A stretch of 64,000 nucleotides of DNA from JAJTZA01 sp041744075 (GTDB lineage Bacteria > Verrucomicrobiota > Verrucomicrobiia > Chthoniobacterales > Terrimicrobiaceae): NCBI GenBank assembly GCA_041744075.1, contig JBGTLQ010000167.1:1-64000 (forward strand), read 5' to 3'. Position 1 is the first letter of the stretch; every line of letters begins with the position of its first letter. The position numbers were made by a program, and so were the translations under genes. The notes under the pieces were generated by a model that had not been told where the DNA came from, ran no database searches, and saw only the letters and a list, made by a program, of their open reading frames with translations. Of the stretch, positions 1-9,455 are shown piece after piece.

Positions 1-2829
1 GAGAATGTGGATGAGCCGGTTCTTTACACTAATTCGTTTTCTCAGAATGCCTTTCTCTATTTTGCAGTGACCCCCCTGCCAGGAAACCCAAATAATCAAG
101 ACATGAACATGGTTCGCGACTTCGTGGATGACGAGGTCCGAACCCGTATGGAGAGAATTCCAGGAGTTTCACAGGTTGAACTCCGCGGCGGTGCCGAGCG
201 TCAGATTCAGATCCTGGTTGACCCTTCGCGTCTGGCGCAGCGGGGAGTCACACTCACCGCATTAAGAGATGCCCTGCGATCTCGCAATCGCGATGTCTCA
301 GGAGGAGACTTGGACAGTGGGAAACGCCGTTACCTTCTGAGAACGGTTGGACGATTTGATGCCGTGGACGACATTGGCGATCTGATTCTCCAAAGGCAGG
401 GCGATTCAATCACCCGGCTTTCCGACGTGGCAGAAATTAAACTTGGTCATTATGAAATTCGCGCAAGGTCATTTTCTTCCGGAGAACCATCCCTGACCCT
501 CGCCGTCCGACGCGAGACCGGCTCAAATGTGATTTCCATCAAAGAGGCCATCCTGCCCGTTGTGGAACGTCTGAACAAAGAGGTGCTTGAGCCCGAAGGG
601 CTGACAGCAAAATTGGTGACTGATGATGTGCGCTACGTGGAAGCCTCGGTGGCCAACGTTTGGCAAAACTTGGCCATTGGAGCCGTGTTGGCATCAGTTG
701 TCATGTTTGTTTTTCTTCGGTCTGTGCCAGCAACTCTTGTGGGCATGTGCGGCATTCCAATTTGCACCGTGGCTGCTTTTATCGGCCTCCTTGCCACGGG
801 CCGAACGATTAACGTCATTTCTCTCGCAGGCATCGCGTTTGCGATTGGCATGACCCTCGACAACACGATTGTGGTTCTTGAGAATATCGAACGGCAACGG
901 CAACGCGGATTGAAGGGATTTGACGCTGCGGTCTCCGGGGTCCTTGCCGTTTGGCCGGCCGTTTTGGCATCCACTCTGACAACAATTTTTGTGTTCGCCC
1001 CGGTGCTTTTTGTTCAGCAGGAAGCCGGGCAACTTTACTCCGATATTGCGATTGCGATTTCCGCAGCAATTTTTACCTCGCTCTTGGTGGCGGTGACGGT
1101 CGTTCCTGCCGCCTGTGCACGTCTTAAATTTGGAAACTCCGAGCACAGTAAGGAGGCCTGGGCGCCCTTCAAATATCAAATCTTGGGCGGCGTTTCATGG
1201 TTGATCGCCACCATTCCAAGGCGACTGATTTGTCTGGCTGTCACCATTGCTCTGACCGTGTCTGCGTTGATTTTTCTCACTCCACCGGCGGAGTACCTGC
1301 CCGAGGGAGAAGAGGCCAAAACTTTCTCCACGCTCATCGCTCCACCTGGCTACAACTTGGCCGAGATGGATACCATCGCCGAGGACATTCATAAGCAGTT
1401 TCTGCCGGCTCTGGATGATGACCCGACGAACTTCGATCGCGGAGAGAGTGAGATCCCCGCCCTGATGACCTTTAATCTTCGCTTACAACCCGAGTCTCTG
1501 CGCGTGATCGCGGAACCCAAAAACCCTAAGCACATTGAGGCCCTCATGGAAATCATCACAGAGCGATTCTCCAAGTATCCGGGGATGCGGGGATTTTCCT
1601 CACGCGGCTCGATTATTTCCAGCAATGATGGTGGCACGCGCAGTGTGAATCTTGATATCAGCGGGCCGGAACTTGCCCCGATTTATGCTGCGGCCCTCTC
1701 AGCCTTCCGGAGAGCCGGAGAAGTGGTTCCCGGGGCACAAATCAATTCGGACCCATCCTCCCTCACCTTGGGACAACCCTTGCTGGAATTAAGACCGCGT
1801 TGGGATCGGGCGGCGGAATTGGAGTTCACCACCGAAGAGTTTGGTTATGCAGTGGCGGCCCTCACGGACGGTGCCTATGTGGATGAATTTTTTCTGAAGG
1901 ATGACAAAATTGATATCTTTCTTTATAGCACGGCGGGGTCCGGGCAATCGCTTGAACGTTTGGGAGACATGCCCGTGGCCTCTCCCCAAGGTTCGGTGAT
2001 TCCCCTCAGCTCCGTTGCGGAGATTGTGGACACCGTCGATACCGCCTCCATTCGAAGAGTGAACGGTCGGCGAACGGTGACATTGAATATCATTCCTCCC
2101 CGCTCAATTGCCTTGGAAACGGCAGTGGGGCTCGTGCAGGAGAAGGTGGTAGATCCGATGCGCTTGGATGGTGAGTTGCCCGCTGGTGTCAGCATTGATC
2201 TCTCAGGGGCCAGTGACCAACTCATGGAAACCCGGAAAGCCCTTGGCGGGAATTTTGCGGTGTCCATCGTCCTTTGCTACCTCTTGCTCGTGGTGATTTA
2301 TCGGCATTGGGGTTATCCATGGATCATTATGGCCACGGTCCCCCTTGGCATTGCCGGCGGAATTTTAGGTCTTTGGCTGCTGAACGTGGTGGGGGCACTG
2401 CTGCCTTGGATTGGTCTCACCGCGATCCAGCAGCCGTTTGATATGATCACCATGCTGGGGTTCCTAATTCTTTTGGGGACCGTGGTGAACAATCCAATTC
2501 TGATTGTTGACCAGTCCCTGCAAAATTATCGTGACCACGGAATGCCTGCGGCAGAGGCGGTGCAGAGCGCCGTTGATGAGCGATTGCGACCAATTCTGAT
2601 GACAACAATCACCACGGTTTGTGGCCTGGGACCTTTGGTTTTTATTCCCGGTGCGGGCACGGAACTCTATCGGGGCGTGGGTGCCATTGTGTTGTTTGGG
2701 TTGCTCTTCTCAACCCTGATCACGCTCACCTTTTTGCCCTCTCTGATGACTCTTGTGCTGGCATGGCTCACAACACGAAAATCAAAGCTGCCCAAACAAG
2801 AACCCTCCTCAGCAACCGCTCTCTCCTAG
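1..2829 (+). CDS. RND-family efflux transporter, 5'-truncated
   Basis: Inner-membrane proton-driven pump of the AcrB/HAE type; about 940 residues are visible and the reading frame is open at base 1, so the N-terminus lies outside the window. Two RND halves are seen, each with a porter domain followed by a hydrophobic helix bundle (helices around residues 215-375 and 775-925). The helix 4 motif reads MTLDNTIVVLEN, with Asp-Asn where AcrB has Asp-Asp. The helix 10 motif reads GTVVNNPILIVDQ, with Asn where AcrB has the relay Lys. No adaptor or outer-membrane factor follows; the next gene is convergent. The RND family is clear, the substrate is not. Confidence 0.9.
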   Translation, partial: ENVDEPVLYTNSFSQNAFLYFAVTPLPGNPNNQDMNMVRDFVDDEVRTRMERIPGVSQVELRGGAERQIQILVDPSRLAQRGVTLTALRDALRSRNRDVSGGDLDSGKRRYLLRTVGRFDAVDDIGDLILQRQGDSITRLSDVAEIKLGHYEIRARSFSSGEPSLTLAVRRETGSNVISIKEAILPVVERLNKEVLEPEGLTAKLVTDDVRYVEASVANVWQNLAIGAVLASVVMFVFLRSVPATLVGMCGIPICTVAAFIGLLATGRTINVISLAGIAFAIGMTLDNTIVVLENIERQRQRGLKGFDAAVSGVLAVWPAVLASTLTTIFVFAPVLFVQQEAGQLYSDIAIAISAAIFTSLLVAVTVVPAACARLKFGNSEHSKEAWAPFKYQILGGVSWLIATIPRRLICLAVTIALTVSALIFLTPPAEYLPEGEEAKTFSTLIAPPGYNLAEMDTIAEDIHKQFLPALDDDPTNFDRGESEIPALMTFNLRLQPESLRVIAEPKNPKHIEALMEIITERFSKYPGMRGFSSRGSIISSNDGGTRSVNLDISGPELAPIYAAALSAFRRAGEVVPGAQINSDPSSLTLGQPLLELRPRWDRAAELEFTTEEFGYAVAALTDGAYVDEFFLKDDKIDIFLYSTAGSGQSLERLGDMPVASPQGSVIPLSSVAEIVDTVDTASIRRVNGRRTVTLNIIPPRSIALETAVGLVQEKVVDPMRLDGELPAGVSIDLSGASDQLMETRKALGGNFAVSIVLCYLLLVVIYRHWGYPWIIMATVPLGIAGGILGLWLLNVVGALLPWIGLTAIQQPFDMITMLGFLILLGTVVNNPILIVDQSLQNYRDHGMPAAEAVQSAVDERLRPILMTTITTVCGLGPLVFIPGAGTELYRGVGAIVLFGLLFSTLITLTFLPSLMTLVLAWLTTRKSKLPKQEPSSATALS

Positions 2830-2878
2830 CGACTCATTTCTACGACCTCCCCAAGCTCTGGCAAATGTCGGGCGGGGG

Positions 2879-5062
2879 TCAGGTCTGCGACGTGGGAATC
2901 AGACCGATCAGCTCCAAAGCAGACTCAGGGATTTTGGTCCCGGGACCATAGATGGCTGCGGCACCGGCTTCGCGGAGAAAATCGTAATCCTGAGCGGGGA
3001 TCACGCCACCCACCACCAGAATGATGTCATCCCGCCCCAGCGCCTTGAGTTCGGCGGCGAGTTGGGGAAGAAGCGTTTTGTGGCCGGCTGCGAGGGAACT
3101 CATGGCGACGATATGCACATCATTTTCCACGGCTTGCTTGGCGGTTTCGGCGGGGGTCTGAAAGAGGGGACCGATATCGACATCAAAGCCGAGGTCGGCA
3201 TACGCGGTGGCCACAACCTTGGCACCGCGGTCATGTCCATCTTGACCCATTTTGGCAATCATGATTCGTGGGCGGCGGCCCTCCTTTTTCTCGAAGGCGG
3301 CTGCGGCTTCTCTGACTTGTGTGATTTCGTCCATATCTCCGTAGGTGGCGCCATAAACACCAGCGACGGTGCGGATGGTGGCTTGGTAGCGTCCGGCAAC
3401 TTTTTCGATGGCATCACTAATTTCGCCGAGGGATGCGCGAACGCGGGCAGCTTCAATGCTTAGAGCAAGGAGGTTCCCAGCGCTACGGTCAGCCGTGGCA
3501 GCTGTGATAGCTTCGAGGGCACGAGTGACGGCGGCTTGATCACGCTCGGCGCGCAGTTTTTTCAGACGTTCGATTTGGGAGATCCGAACGGCGGCATTAT
3601 CGACGTCAAGGATGTCGAGCGGATCTTCTTTATCGAGTTTGTATTTGTTGATGCCAACGATGGTTTCGCGTCCTGAATCGATTTTGGCCTGACGGCGCGC
3701 GGAGGCTTCTTCGATGCGGAGTTTGGGGAGTCCACTTTCGATGGCTTTGGCCATGCCGCCAAGGGATTCAATTTCCTCAATATGTTGCCAACCGAGGTGG
3801 AGGAGTTCATTGGTGAGGGATTCCACATACGCGCTGCCGCCCCATGGGTCCACCACCGAGCAGATGCCGGTTTCGTTTTGCAGGAAGAGCTGAGTGTTGC
3901 GGGCAATTCGGGCCGAAAAATCAGTGGGCAGGGCGATGGCTTCATCCAGAGAATTTGTGTGAAGACTCTGTGTACCGCCAAAAGCCGCAGCCATGGCCTC
4001 AATGCACGTTCTGGCAATGTTATTGAAGGGATCTTGTTCGGTAAGACTCCACCCACTGGTCTGGGAATGGGTACGTAGCGCCATGGACTTGGCACTTTTT
4101 GGCGAGAAGCCTTTCACAATTTTTGACCACAACACACGGGCCGCCCGCATCTTTGCGATCTCCATGAACATATTTTTTCCCTGAGCCCAAAAGAACGAAA
4201 GACGTGGTGCAAAAGCGTCAATATCCAAGCCCGCTGCGACGCCCGTGCGCAGGTATTCAAGCCCATCGGCAAGCGTGTAAGCCATCTCAAGATCCGCAGT
4301 GGCACCAGCCTCCTGCATGTGATAACCGGAGATGGAAATCGAATTGAACTTGGGCATCTCCTTTGATGTGAATTCGAAAATATCCGCGATGATGCGCATT
4401 GAGGGACCCGGAGGATAAATGTAGGTATTACGCACCATGAATTCTTTGAGCACGTCGTTCTGGATTGTTCCCGCCAATTGGGGAAGCGTAGCACCTTGTT
4501 CCAGGGCTGTGACGATGTAAAAGGCGAGCACAGGCAGAACGGCTCCGTTCATTGTCATGGAAACACTGGTTTTATCCAGCGGGATCCCGTCAAAGAGGAT
4601 CTTCATATCCAATACGGAATCAATGGCCACCCCCGCTTTGCCGACATCGCCCACCACACGCGGATGGTCGCTGTCATAACCCCGATGTGTCGGCAGATCA
4701 AAGGCGACAGAAAGCCCCATTTGACCGGCGGCGAGGTTGCGTTTGTAAAAGGCGTTGGATTCTTCGGCTGTGGAGAAGCCGGCATATTGTCGGATCGTCC
4801 ACGGGCGTTGAACATACATCGAAGCGTAAGGGCCTCTGAGAAAGGGCGGCAGGCCGGCGGAAAAACCAAGGTGTTGGCATTTTCCGAGATCAGATGGGCC
4901 GTACGTGGATTTCACACGGATGCCCTCATTGGTCAGGTTTCCAAGCTCTTGGAGGCGACTCCCTGACTCTTGGGTGGCGTGTTTTGCCCACTCGGAATCG
5001 GTGCCTCGGAGTGAAGGATGGAAATCAATTTTTGTGAAGTCGGGAATTTTCATGAGGTTCAA
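2879..5062 (-). CDS. mutB: Methylmalonyl-CoA mutase, large (catalytic) subunit
   Basis: 727 residues, the usual length for the large subunit. Adenosylcobalamin-dependent interconversion of succinyl-CoA and methylmalonyl-CoA. The N-terminal TIM barrel begins with the family pattern GLPPFLRGPYASMYVQRPWTIRQYAGF. The C-terminal B12-binding domain carries DGHDRG at about 608-613, with the cobalt-ligand His, and a later GG motif (VVGGVIP). The start overlaps the stop of mutA by 4 bases, so the two subunits are translationally coupled. With the 5S-type carboxyltransferase upstream it forms a succinate-propionate module. No epimerase or MeaB chaperone gene lies alongside. Confidence 0.96.
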   Translation of the reverse strand: MNLMKIPDFTKIDFHPSLRGTDSEWAKHATQESGSRLQELGNLTNEGIRVKSTYGPSDLGKCQHLGFSAGLPPFLRGPYASMYVQRPWTIRQYAGFSTAEESNAFYKRNLAAGQMGLSVAFDLPTHRGYDSDHPRVVGDVGKAGVAIDSVLDMKILFDGIPLDKTSVSMTMNGAVLPVLAFYIVTALEQGATLPQLAGTIQNDVLKEFMVRNTYIYPPGPSMRIIADIFEFTSKEMPKFNSISISGYHMQEAGATADLEMAYTLADGLEYLRTGVAAGLDIDAFAPRLSFFWAQGKNMFMEIAKMRAARVLWSKIVKGFSPKSAKSMALRTHSQTSGWSLTEQDPFNNIARTCIEAMAAAFGGTQSLHTNSLDEAIALPTDFSARIARNTQLFLQNETGICSVVDPWGGSAYVESLTNELLHLGWQHIEEIESLGGMAKAIESGLPKLRIEEASARRQAKIDSGRETIVGINKYKLDKEDPLDILDVDNAAVRISQIERLKKLRAERDQAAVTRALEAITAATADRSAGNLLALSIEAARVRASLGEISDAIEKVAGRYQATIRTVAGVYGATYGDMDEITQVREAAAAFEKKEGRRPRIMIAKMGQDGHDRGAKVVATAYADLGFDVDIGPLFQTPAETAKQAVENDVHIVAMSSLAAGHKTLLPQLAAELKALGRDDIILVVGGVIPAQDYDFLREAGAAAIYGPGTKIPESALELIGLIPTSQT

Positions 5063-7122
5063 GCGGAAAGGCCTAGGAATTTTTGAAGTTGGCCGAGGAG
5101 TTCCAAACTGTTCGATCGGATATGAAGGAACTCATCAACTCCTGCGGAGCGGAAGGCGCTGATGTGATCCGTGGGATAACCAGCAAGCAAGATTTTTGCT
5201 TTGGGCTGGAGTTCGCGAAACGAGGAAATAAAGGCAGGAACCAGCTCTGGGTAGGTGTCATCGGTGGAGCAAAGAACCACGATGGCGGCTCCGCTTTTTG
5301 AGGCAGCTTTCGCGGCCTCCTCTGGTGAAGTTGCTCCGGGGCCTTGGTGGATGGCAAAGCCTCCGGCTGCCAGAAATCCGGCGGCAAAATCTGCGCGGAT
5401 TTTGTGTTGTTTTGGCGAGCCAAAATTTGCGAGCCAGACTTTGGGTCGTTGGCCATTGAGTTTTTTGAAGTGATTGGCGTGCGCCCGAAGGGACTCGAAG
5501 CCCGTGGCAGCGCGTGTGACCTTCACTCTCTCGATTTCGGGATGGTTGACCTGAGAACGTGTCAGGGACTCACAGATTTGTCCAAGGGTGGCCCCGGCAG
5601 AAAATGCGGAACTAACAGCTTCAACCGAGCGGCTGGTTTTTGGATGCGTGTGCGGGCGAAGCGCTTCGATGGCGGAAGCCCGTTCGGCATGGAAGGCCTG
5701 AGCATCTTGGTTGGGTTCTTCGAGTGGTGTTTCGGCGGGATTGGGGAAAAGGTTAACCCCAATCTGTGCGTCACGCCGCGAGGAAACAGCCGCCAAGCGC
5801 GATTCGGCAACTTGAGTTGTCAGGCTTTGAGGATATCCCTCCTCGAGGGCGGCCAACATCCCTCCGCGACGCTCGATCTCCTGAAAGATGGCCCAGGCTT
5901 TGGCCGCGAGTTCGGCCGTGAGCGTTTCCACATACCATGACCCTCCGGCGGGATCCGAGGTGGACGCAAAATCACATTCCTCGGCAAGGATGGTATGAAT
6001 ATTTCTCGCGATGCGGCGGGAAAAGGTTTCAGGCAGTCGGATGGTGTCATCAAAAGGTGACAAATGCATGCTCTCAACCCCTGCCAAGGAACCAATGACC
6101 CCTTCGGAGGTCACGCGCAGGATGTTGGTGTGCGGATCCAAGCGGGACTTGTTAAACACCGAGCTTTTGGCATGGATGTGAGCTGTTGTTGGTGGAATGC
6201 CACAACTCTCCAGGACACGGGACCAAAGGCTGCGAGCCGCCCGGAACTTTGCGATTTGGAGGAAAACGTGGGAACCGAGGGTGTAGGTAAACAGCATTTG
6301 CTTGGCGACTTGCTCGCCTGAGATGCCCCGATCCGAGAGTTTCCGGAGATAGGCCACACCAGTCGCCAACCCAAACGCCAGTTCTTCAACGGCCGAGGCT
6401 CCGGCATCAGCCCACAGACTGGCACCGACACCCACCGTGCGCAGGCGGGAGCCATGATCCGAGCTCCACTTCACGCAGACGGCCATCTCTGCAAACGCAT
6501 CATCCAAGTTCATGGGCAACTTGCCGTCTCTCGCGTATTCTGTGAGAGGATCGCCCAAAACGCCTCCCCGCCATTCCGAAGAATGGGCGGCAATCATCGA
6601 GACCATGGGCAACGCCGAGGCTCCGGCCCATAGGAAAAGCGGAGTTTGGGCTGGCGAGATGTCTTGGAGTGCGATGCTCACATCCTCCAAACTTGCAAGC
6701 GACAACCCACAAAAGGCGACTTCTGAGGTCTCAGCCTCCGAGGGGTCCACGCCGCGGCGTGACGCCACATCCAGCTGGATTGCCAAGGCATTTTGCCCCC
6801 GTGCGAGCTCCTCGCGGGCGACGGCGTTGAACGTTTCAGGCGTTCCAAATGGCAATTCTTGAGCCACCAAGGGAGCTGATGGTATCGCGCGATTTCCTCG
6901 GCCAAACGGTGCCAGGCCCGGCCAAAAGCCCGTCAGGGGCGTCGCCAACTCATCCGCTTTGGTATAAATGGGTTGAAGGGTGATGCCTTCATGGGTTCGC
7001 GTGAGCAGCTTCTTTTCGAAAGAAGCCCCTTTCAGGGATTCTTCCACGGCGGCGCGCCATTCTTGAGGACTGGCATCAGAAAATTCGGTGAGGGACAGGG
7101 ACATGATTTCAGTTTTCTTCAA
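5059..7122 (-). CDS. mutA: Methylmalonyl-CoA mutase, small subunit
   Basis: 687 residues, homologous to the large subunit along its length. The TIM-barrel part is recognisable. In the C-terminal domain the B12-ligand motif DxHxxG is missing: the equivalent stretch reads ANFGSPKQHKIRADF. This is known for the small subunit of heterodimeric mutases, which is structural and does not bind cobalamin. It overlaps the upstream carboxyltransferase gene by 14 bases and mutB by 4, consistent with one transcript. Confidence in the subunit assignment is high because a complete large subunit follows. Confidence 0.93.
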   Translation of the reverse strand: MKKTEIMSLSLTEFSDASPQEWRAAVEESLKGASFEKKLLTRTHEGITLQPIYTKADELATPLTGFWPGLAPFGRGNRAIPSAPLVAQELPFGTPETFNAVAREELARGQNALAIQLDVASRRGVDPSEAETSEVAFCGLSLASLEDVSIALQDISPAQTPLFLWAGASALPMVSMIAAHSSEWRGGVLGDPLTEYARDGKLPMNLDDAFAEMAVCVKWSSDHGSRLRTVGVGASLWADAGASAVEELAFGLATGVAYLRKLSDRGISGEQVAKQMLFTYTLGSHVFLQIAKFRAARSLWSRVLESCGIPPTTAHIHAKSSVFNKSRLDPHTNILRVTSEGVIGSLAGVESMHLSPFDDTIRLPETFSRRIARNIHTILAEECDFASTSDPAGGSWYVETLTAELAAKAWAIFQEIERRGGMLAALEEGYPQSLTTQVAESRLAAVSSRRDAQIGVNLFPNPAETPLEEPNQDAQAFHAERASAIEALRPHTHPKTSRSVEAVSSAFSAGATLGQICESLTRSQVNHPEIERVKVTRAATGFESLRAHANHFKKLNGQRPKVWLANFGSPKQHKIRADFAAGFLAAGGFAIHQGPGATSPEEAAKAASKSGAAIVVLCSTDDTYPELVPAFISSFRELQPKAKILLAGYPTDHISAFRSAGVDEFLHIRSNSLELLGQLQKFLGLSA

Positions 7123-8575
7123 TGAGGATATCGGAGGTTAGACCATCGATGGACATTCGCATTCGGGTGATCCCGGACGCGCGCTGAGGGGTTGGAACCG
7201 AGGTTGCAGGACTTGGAACGGGCGTTGGAGCTTTTGCGGGTGGTGGCGCATGAAGTTTTTCAAATTCGCGGGGAAACATTTCAAACAGCACGCAAGCCTC
7301 GTCATCGGTGGGGAGTCCCTTTGCGGCGAGTTCCTTACGGATCTCAGCCATGCGGGGAGCGATTCCATCAGCTGGACGTTTGGAGGTGCGCTGCATGCCC
7401 GTATTCTTTTCAGCAATTTTGAGAACCTCCCCATCAATCGGACCGGGTGTGTTTCCGTATTTTCCCAAGGCGATATCCATGGCTTGCGGAGAAAAGTTTT
7501 TCCAACGCCCGAATTTCACATTCAGCATCGCCTGCGTTCCCACAATTTGGGAAATGGGCGTTACCAGCGGCGGCCACCCCAACGCTTTTCGAACAACAGG
7601 AATTTCTGCAAGAACTTCCGCGGTGCGGTCATCCATTTTCATCTCCTTGAGCTGAACTCGAAAGTTGGAAAGCATCCCGCCAGGCACTTGGTAGATCAGC
7701 GTGTCACTTTCCACAACTTCATTGGCATGTGACGTGAATGCCGACAACTCCGCATAAACCTTGGTGAAGTAGTCCCGTAATTCCGCGAGCTTTTTGCGGT
7801 CGAAGTCTGGCTGACGCGGATGTCCCTCCAGCAGGGCAAGCATGCGCAGGGTGTCGGGTTGAGACGTCCCATTGGCAAAGGGGCTGATGGATGTTTCGAT
7901 GGCATCCACACCGGCATCAATGGCTGCAAGATACGAACACGCAGCCAATCCGGCGGTGTCGTGACTGTGCAGTGTGACAGGCAGCCCGGTGAGTTTCTTG
8001 ATTTCCCGAATCGCCTGAGCGGCCGGCACAGGCGCAATCACGCCCGCCATGTCTTTGATGGCGAGGGAGTGACAGCCCAATTCCTTCAGCTCACAGGCGT
8101 ATTTGACAAAAGCTTCCGTGGTGTGAACGGGGCTGGTCGTGTAACAAATTTCCCCACGAGCGTGTTTCCCCGAGCGGCGCACCGCAGCGATGGCGGTTGA
8201 CAGGTTTCTTGCGTCATTCAGAGCGTCAAAAATTCGAAAAACCTCCATGCCTGCCGAGGCCGACGCCGCCACGAAGGTCTCCACCACATCATCGGGAAAA
8301 CACCGATACTGGACAATATTCTGGCCACGTAGGAGCATCCCTTGGGGGGTCTTGGGAGCGACGGCATTCACCTTGCGAATGCGATCAAACGGCTGCTCAC
8401 CCAAAAATCGGAGCGCGGAATCAATGCTCGCCCCACCCCATGTCTCCAGCATCCCAAATCCCATGCCATCAAGGATTTCTGCCCCAGGCAACATCTGTGC
8501 TGTGGTCATTCGCGTTGCCGCCATGGATTGATGACCATCTCGCAGAACAGTGTTATTAAAGGTGACCGGTTTCAT
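7109..8575 (-). CDS. Biotin-dependent carboxyltransferase (5S / OadA-type) subunit
   Basis: 488 residues: an HMGL-like TIM barrel followed by a conserved carboxylase domain, as in the transcarboxylase 5S subunit, oxaloacetate decarboxylase alpha and pyruvate carboxylase B. Visible motifs are NNTVLRDGHQS (metal and catalytic Asp), LAIKDMAGV (the carbamylated Lys) and HSHDTAG (metal-binding His). The last ~50 residues are a Pro/Ala-rich linker with a short tail and no AMKM biotinylation motif, so the carrier must be a separate protein. First gene of the mutA-mutB operon, which suggests carboxyl transfer between pyruvate/oxaloacetate and propionyl-/methylmalonyl-CoA. A role as an OadA-like decarboxylase subunit cannot be excluded. 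Confidence 0.85.
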   Translation of the reverse strand: MKPVTFNNTVLRDGHQSMAATRMTTAQMLPGAEILDGMGFGMLETWGGASIDSALRFLGEQPFDRIRKVNAVAPKTPQGMLLRGQNIVQYRCFPDDVVETFVAASASAGMEVFRIFDALNDARNLSTAIAAVRRSGKHARGEICYTTSPVHTTEAFVKYACELKELGCHSLAIKDMAGVIAPVPAAQAIREIKKLTGLPVTLHSHDTAGLAACSYLAAIDAGVDAIETSISPFANGTSQPDTLRMLALLEGHPRQPDFDRKKLAELRDYFTKVYAELSAFTSHANEVVESDTLIYQVPGGMLSNFRVQLKEMKMDDRTAEVLAEIPVVRKALGWPPLVTPISQIVGTQAMLNVKFGRWKNFSPQAMDIALGKYGNTPGPIDGEVLKIAEKNTGMQRTSKRPADGIAPRMAEIRKELAAKGLPTDDEACVLFEMFPREFEKLHAPPPAKAPTPVPSPATSVPTPQRASGITRMRMSIDGLTSDILIEEN

Positions 8576-8716
8576 TTGTATGCAAAGTATAAGTTTTACT
8601 TATTTATGTCAATTCTTTATTTCAAAGTATTTATGCCCTGACAAACGCAAAAAGCCGAGGAGGGCTTTACGAGGAGATTTTTTTCTGTAGGCTGACGACT
8701 CTTAATCACTATTCTT
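8576..8716. promoter_or_regulatory. Divergent promoter region of the mut operon and the 8717 gene
   Basis: 141-base AT-rich spacer between divergent genes; both promoters must lie here. It holds AAGTAT/TTTAT tracts near 8585-8635 and a small hairpin (AAAGCC at 8651-8656, GGCTTT at 8663-8668). No convincing -35/-10 pair and no cobalamin riboswitch core were recognised; the spacer is short for a complete B12 riboswitch. Confidence 0.4.
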
Positions 8717-9067
8717 ATGAAACCTCCCTCGATATTTTCCCTGGCGACCGGTGCTATTGCGGTCCTTCTTGGACTTTGGCTGCTCGTGGCCAGTCTCGGA
8801 AATACCTCCAAACAAGCCCAACTGCTCTCACTTCAGGAAGAGGTTCAGGCAAAAACCGCCATTGTCCAAAAGCAGCAACGCGACCTGCAGATCCAACAGC
8901 AAGAGATCGAGTCAGGCGCTCAACTTGCGCAACAAACAGGCCCCTCGGTGCTCAGAGATTTGGCAACACTCCAAGTGGAGAACAAAAACGAGCGCATTGC
9001 CGAACTGCTTCAAAAATATGGCCTTGAGGTCAAAATGAACACCGAAACGCAATCCCCAACTCCCTGA
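8717..9067 (+). CDS. Small membrane-anchored coiled-coil protein
   Basis: 116 residues, family not recognised. An N-terminal hydrophobic helix (about 9-28) is followed by a Gln/Glu-rich stretch with coiled-coil character (about 33-72) and a polar tail. The layout suggests one membrane anchor with the rest exposed to the periplasm or cytoplasm. The next gene, 4 bases downstream, has the same design, and a Na+/H+ antiporter gene follows, so the three are probably co-transcribed. No function is assigned. Confidence 0.75.
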   Translation: MKPPSIFSLATGAIAVLLGLWLLVASLGNTSKQAQLLSLQEEVQAKTAIVQKQQRDLQIQQQEIESGAQLAQQTGPSVLRDLATLQVENKNERIAELLQKYGLEVKMNTETQSPTP

Positions 9068-9071
9068 TTTC

Positions 9072-9440
9072 ATGTCCTACGAACACTCTGACACCAACAT
9101 CCACTTCGCCACCGGGCTGGTGGCCCTCGCGATAGCCCTCTTTTTCGCTGCGCAAATTGGAAGCATTGCCCAAAGTGCCAAAATCATTAATTGGCAGATC
9201 TCCAGCAACACCACTCAAAGCCAAGCTTTGGATGAGACGCAGAAGCAGCTTCGCGATCTCTCCGTGCAGCGGGAAGCCCTCGTCAAACAATCCGAACAAG
9301 TTAAAAGCCAATATGTGTCCCTGCTGAATGATGTTTTGGAATTGGCCAAAACCGATGACGATGCGAAAAAAATTGTTGAGAAATGGAACATTCGGCAGCA
9401 GCAACCGTCAGCAGCCCCGGAGCCCAAAACCGAGCCTTAG
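9072..9440 (+). CDS. Small membrane-anchored coiled-coil protein (paralogue-like)
   Basis: 122 residues with the same plan as its upstream neighbour: a hydrophobic helix at about 12-31, then a Gln/Lys/Glu-rich helical segment and a Pro-rich tail. It also shares a late stretch about the neighbour's terminal helix (here LELAKTDDDAKKIVEKW). The two may be diverged duplicates that pair through their coiled coils; this is inference from shape. It sits 15 bases before the antiporter gene. Family not recognised. Confidence 0.75.
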   Translation: MSYEHSDTNIHFATGLVALAIALFFAAQIGSIAQSAKIINWQISSNTTQSQALDETQKQLRDLSVQREALVKQSEQVKSQYVSLLNDVLELAKTDDDAKKIVEKWNIRQQQPSAAPEPKTEP

Positions 9441-9455
9441 GATAGCTTCAGTGAT

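Noticed and set aside
2753..3463. 236-codon plus-strand frame at the end of the RND gene and over mutB
   Set aside because: It overlaps the RND end and the antisense of mutB, with no recognisable domain.
8576..8716. Cobalamin riboswitch before the mutase operon
   Set aside because: The spacer is only 141 bases and shared with a divergent gene; no B12-box-like core was recognised.
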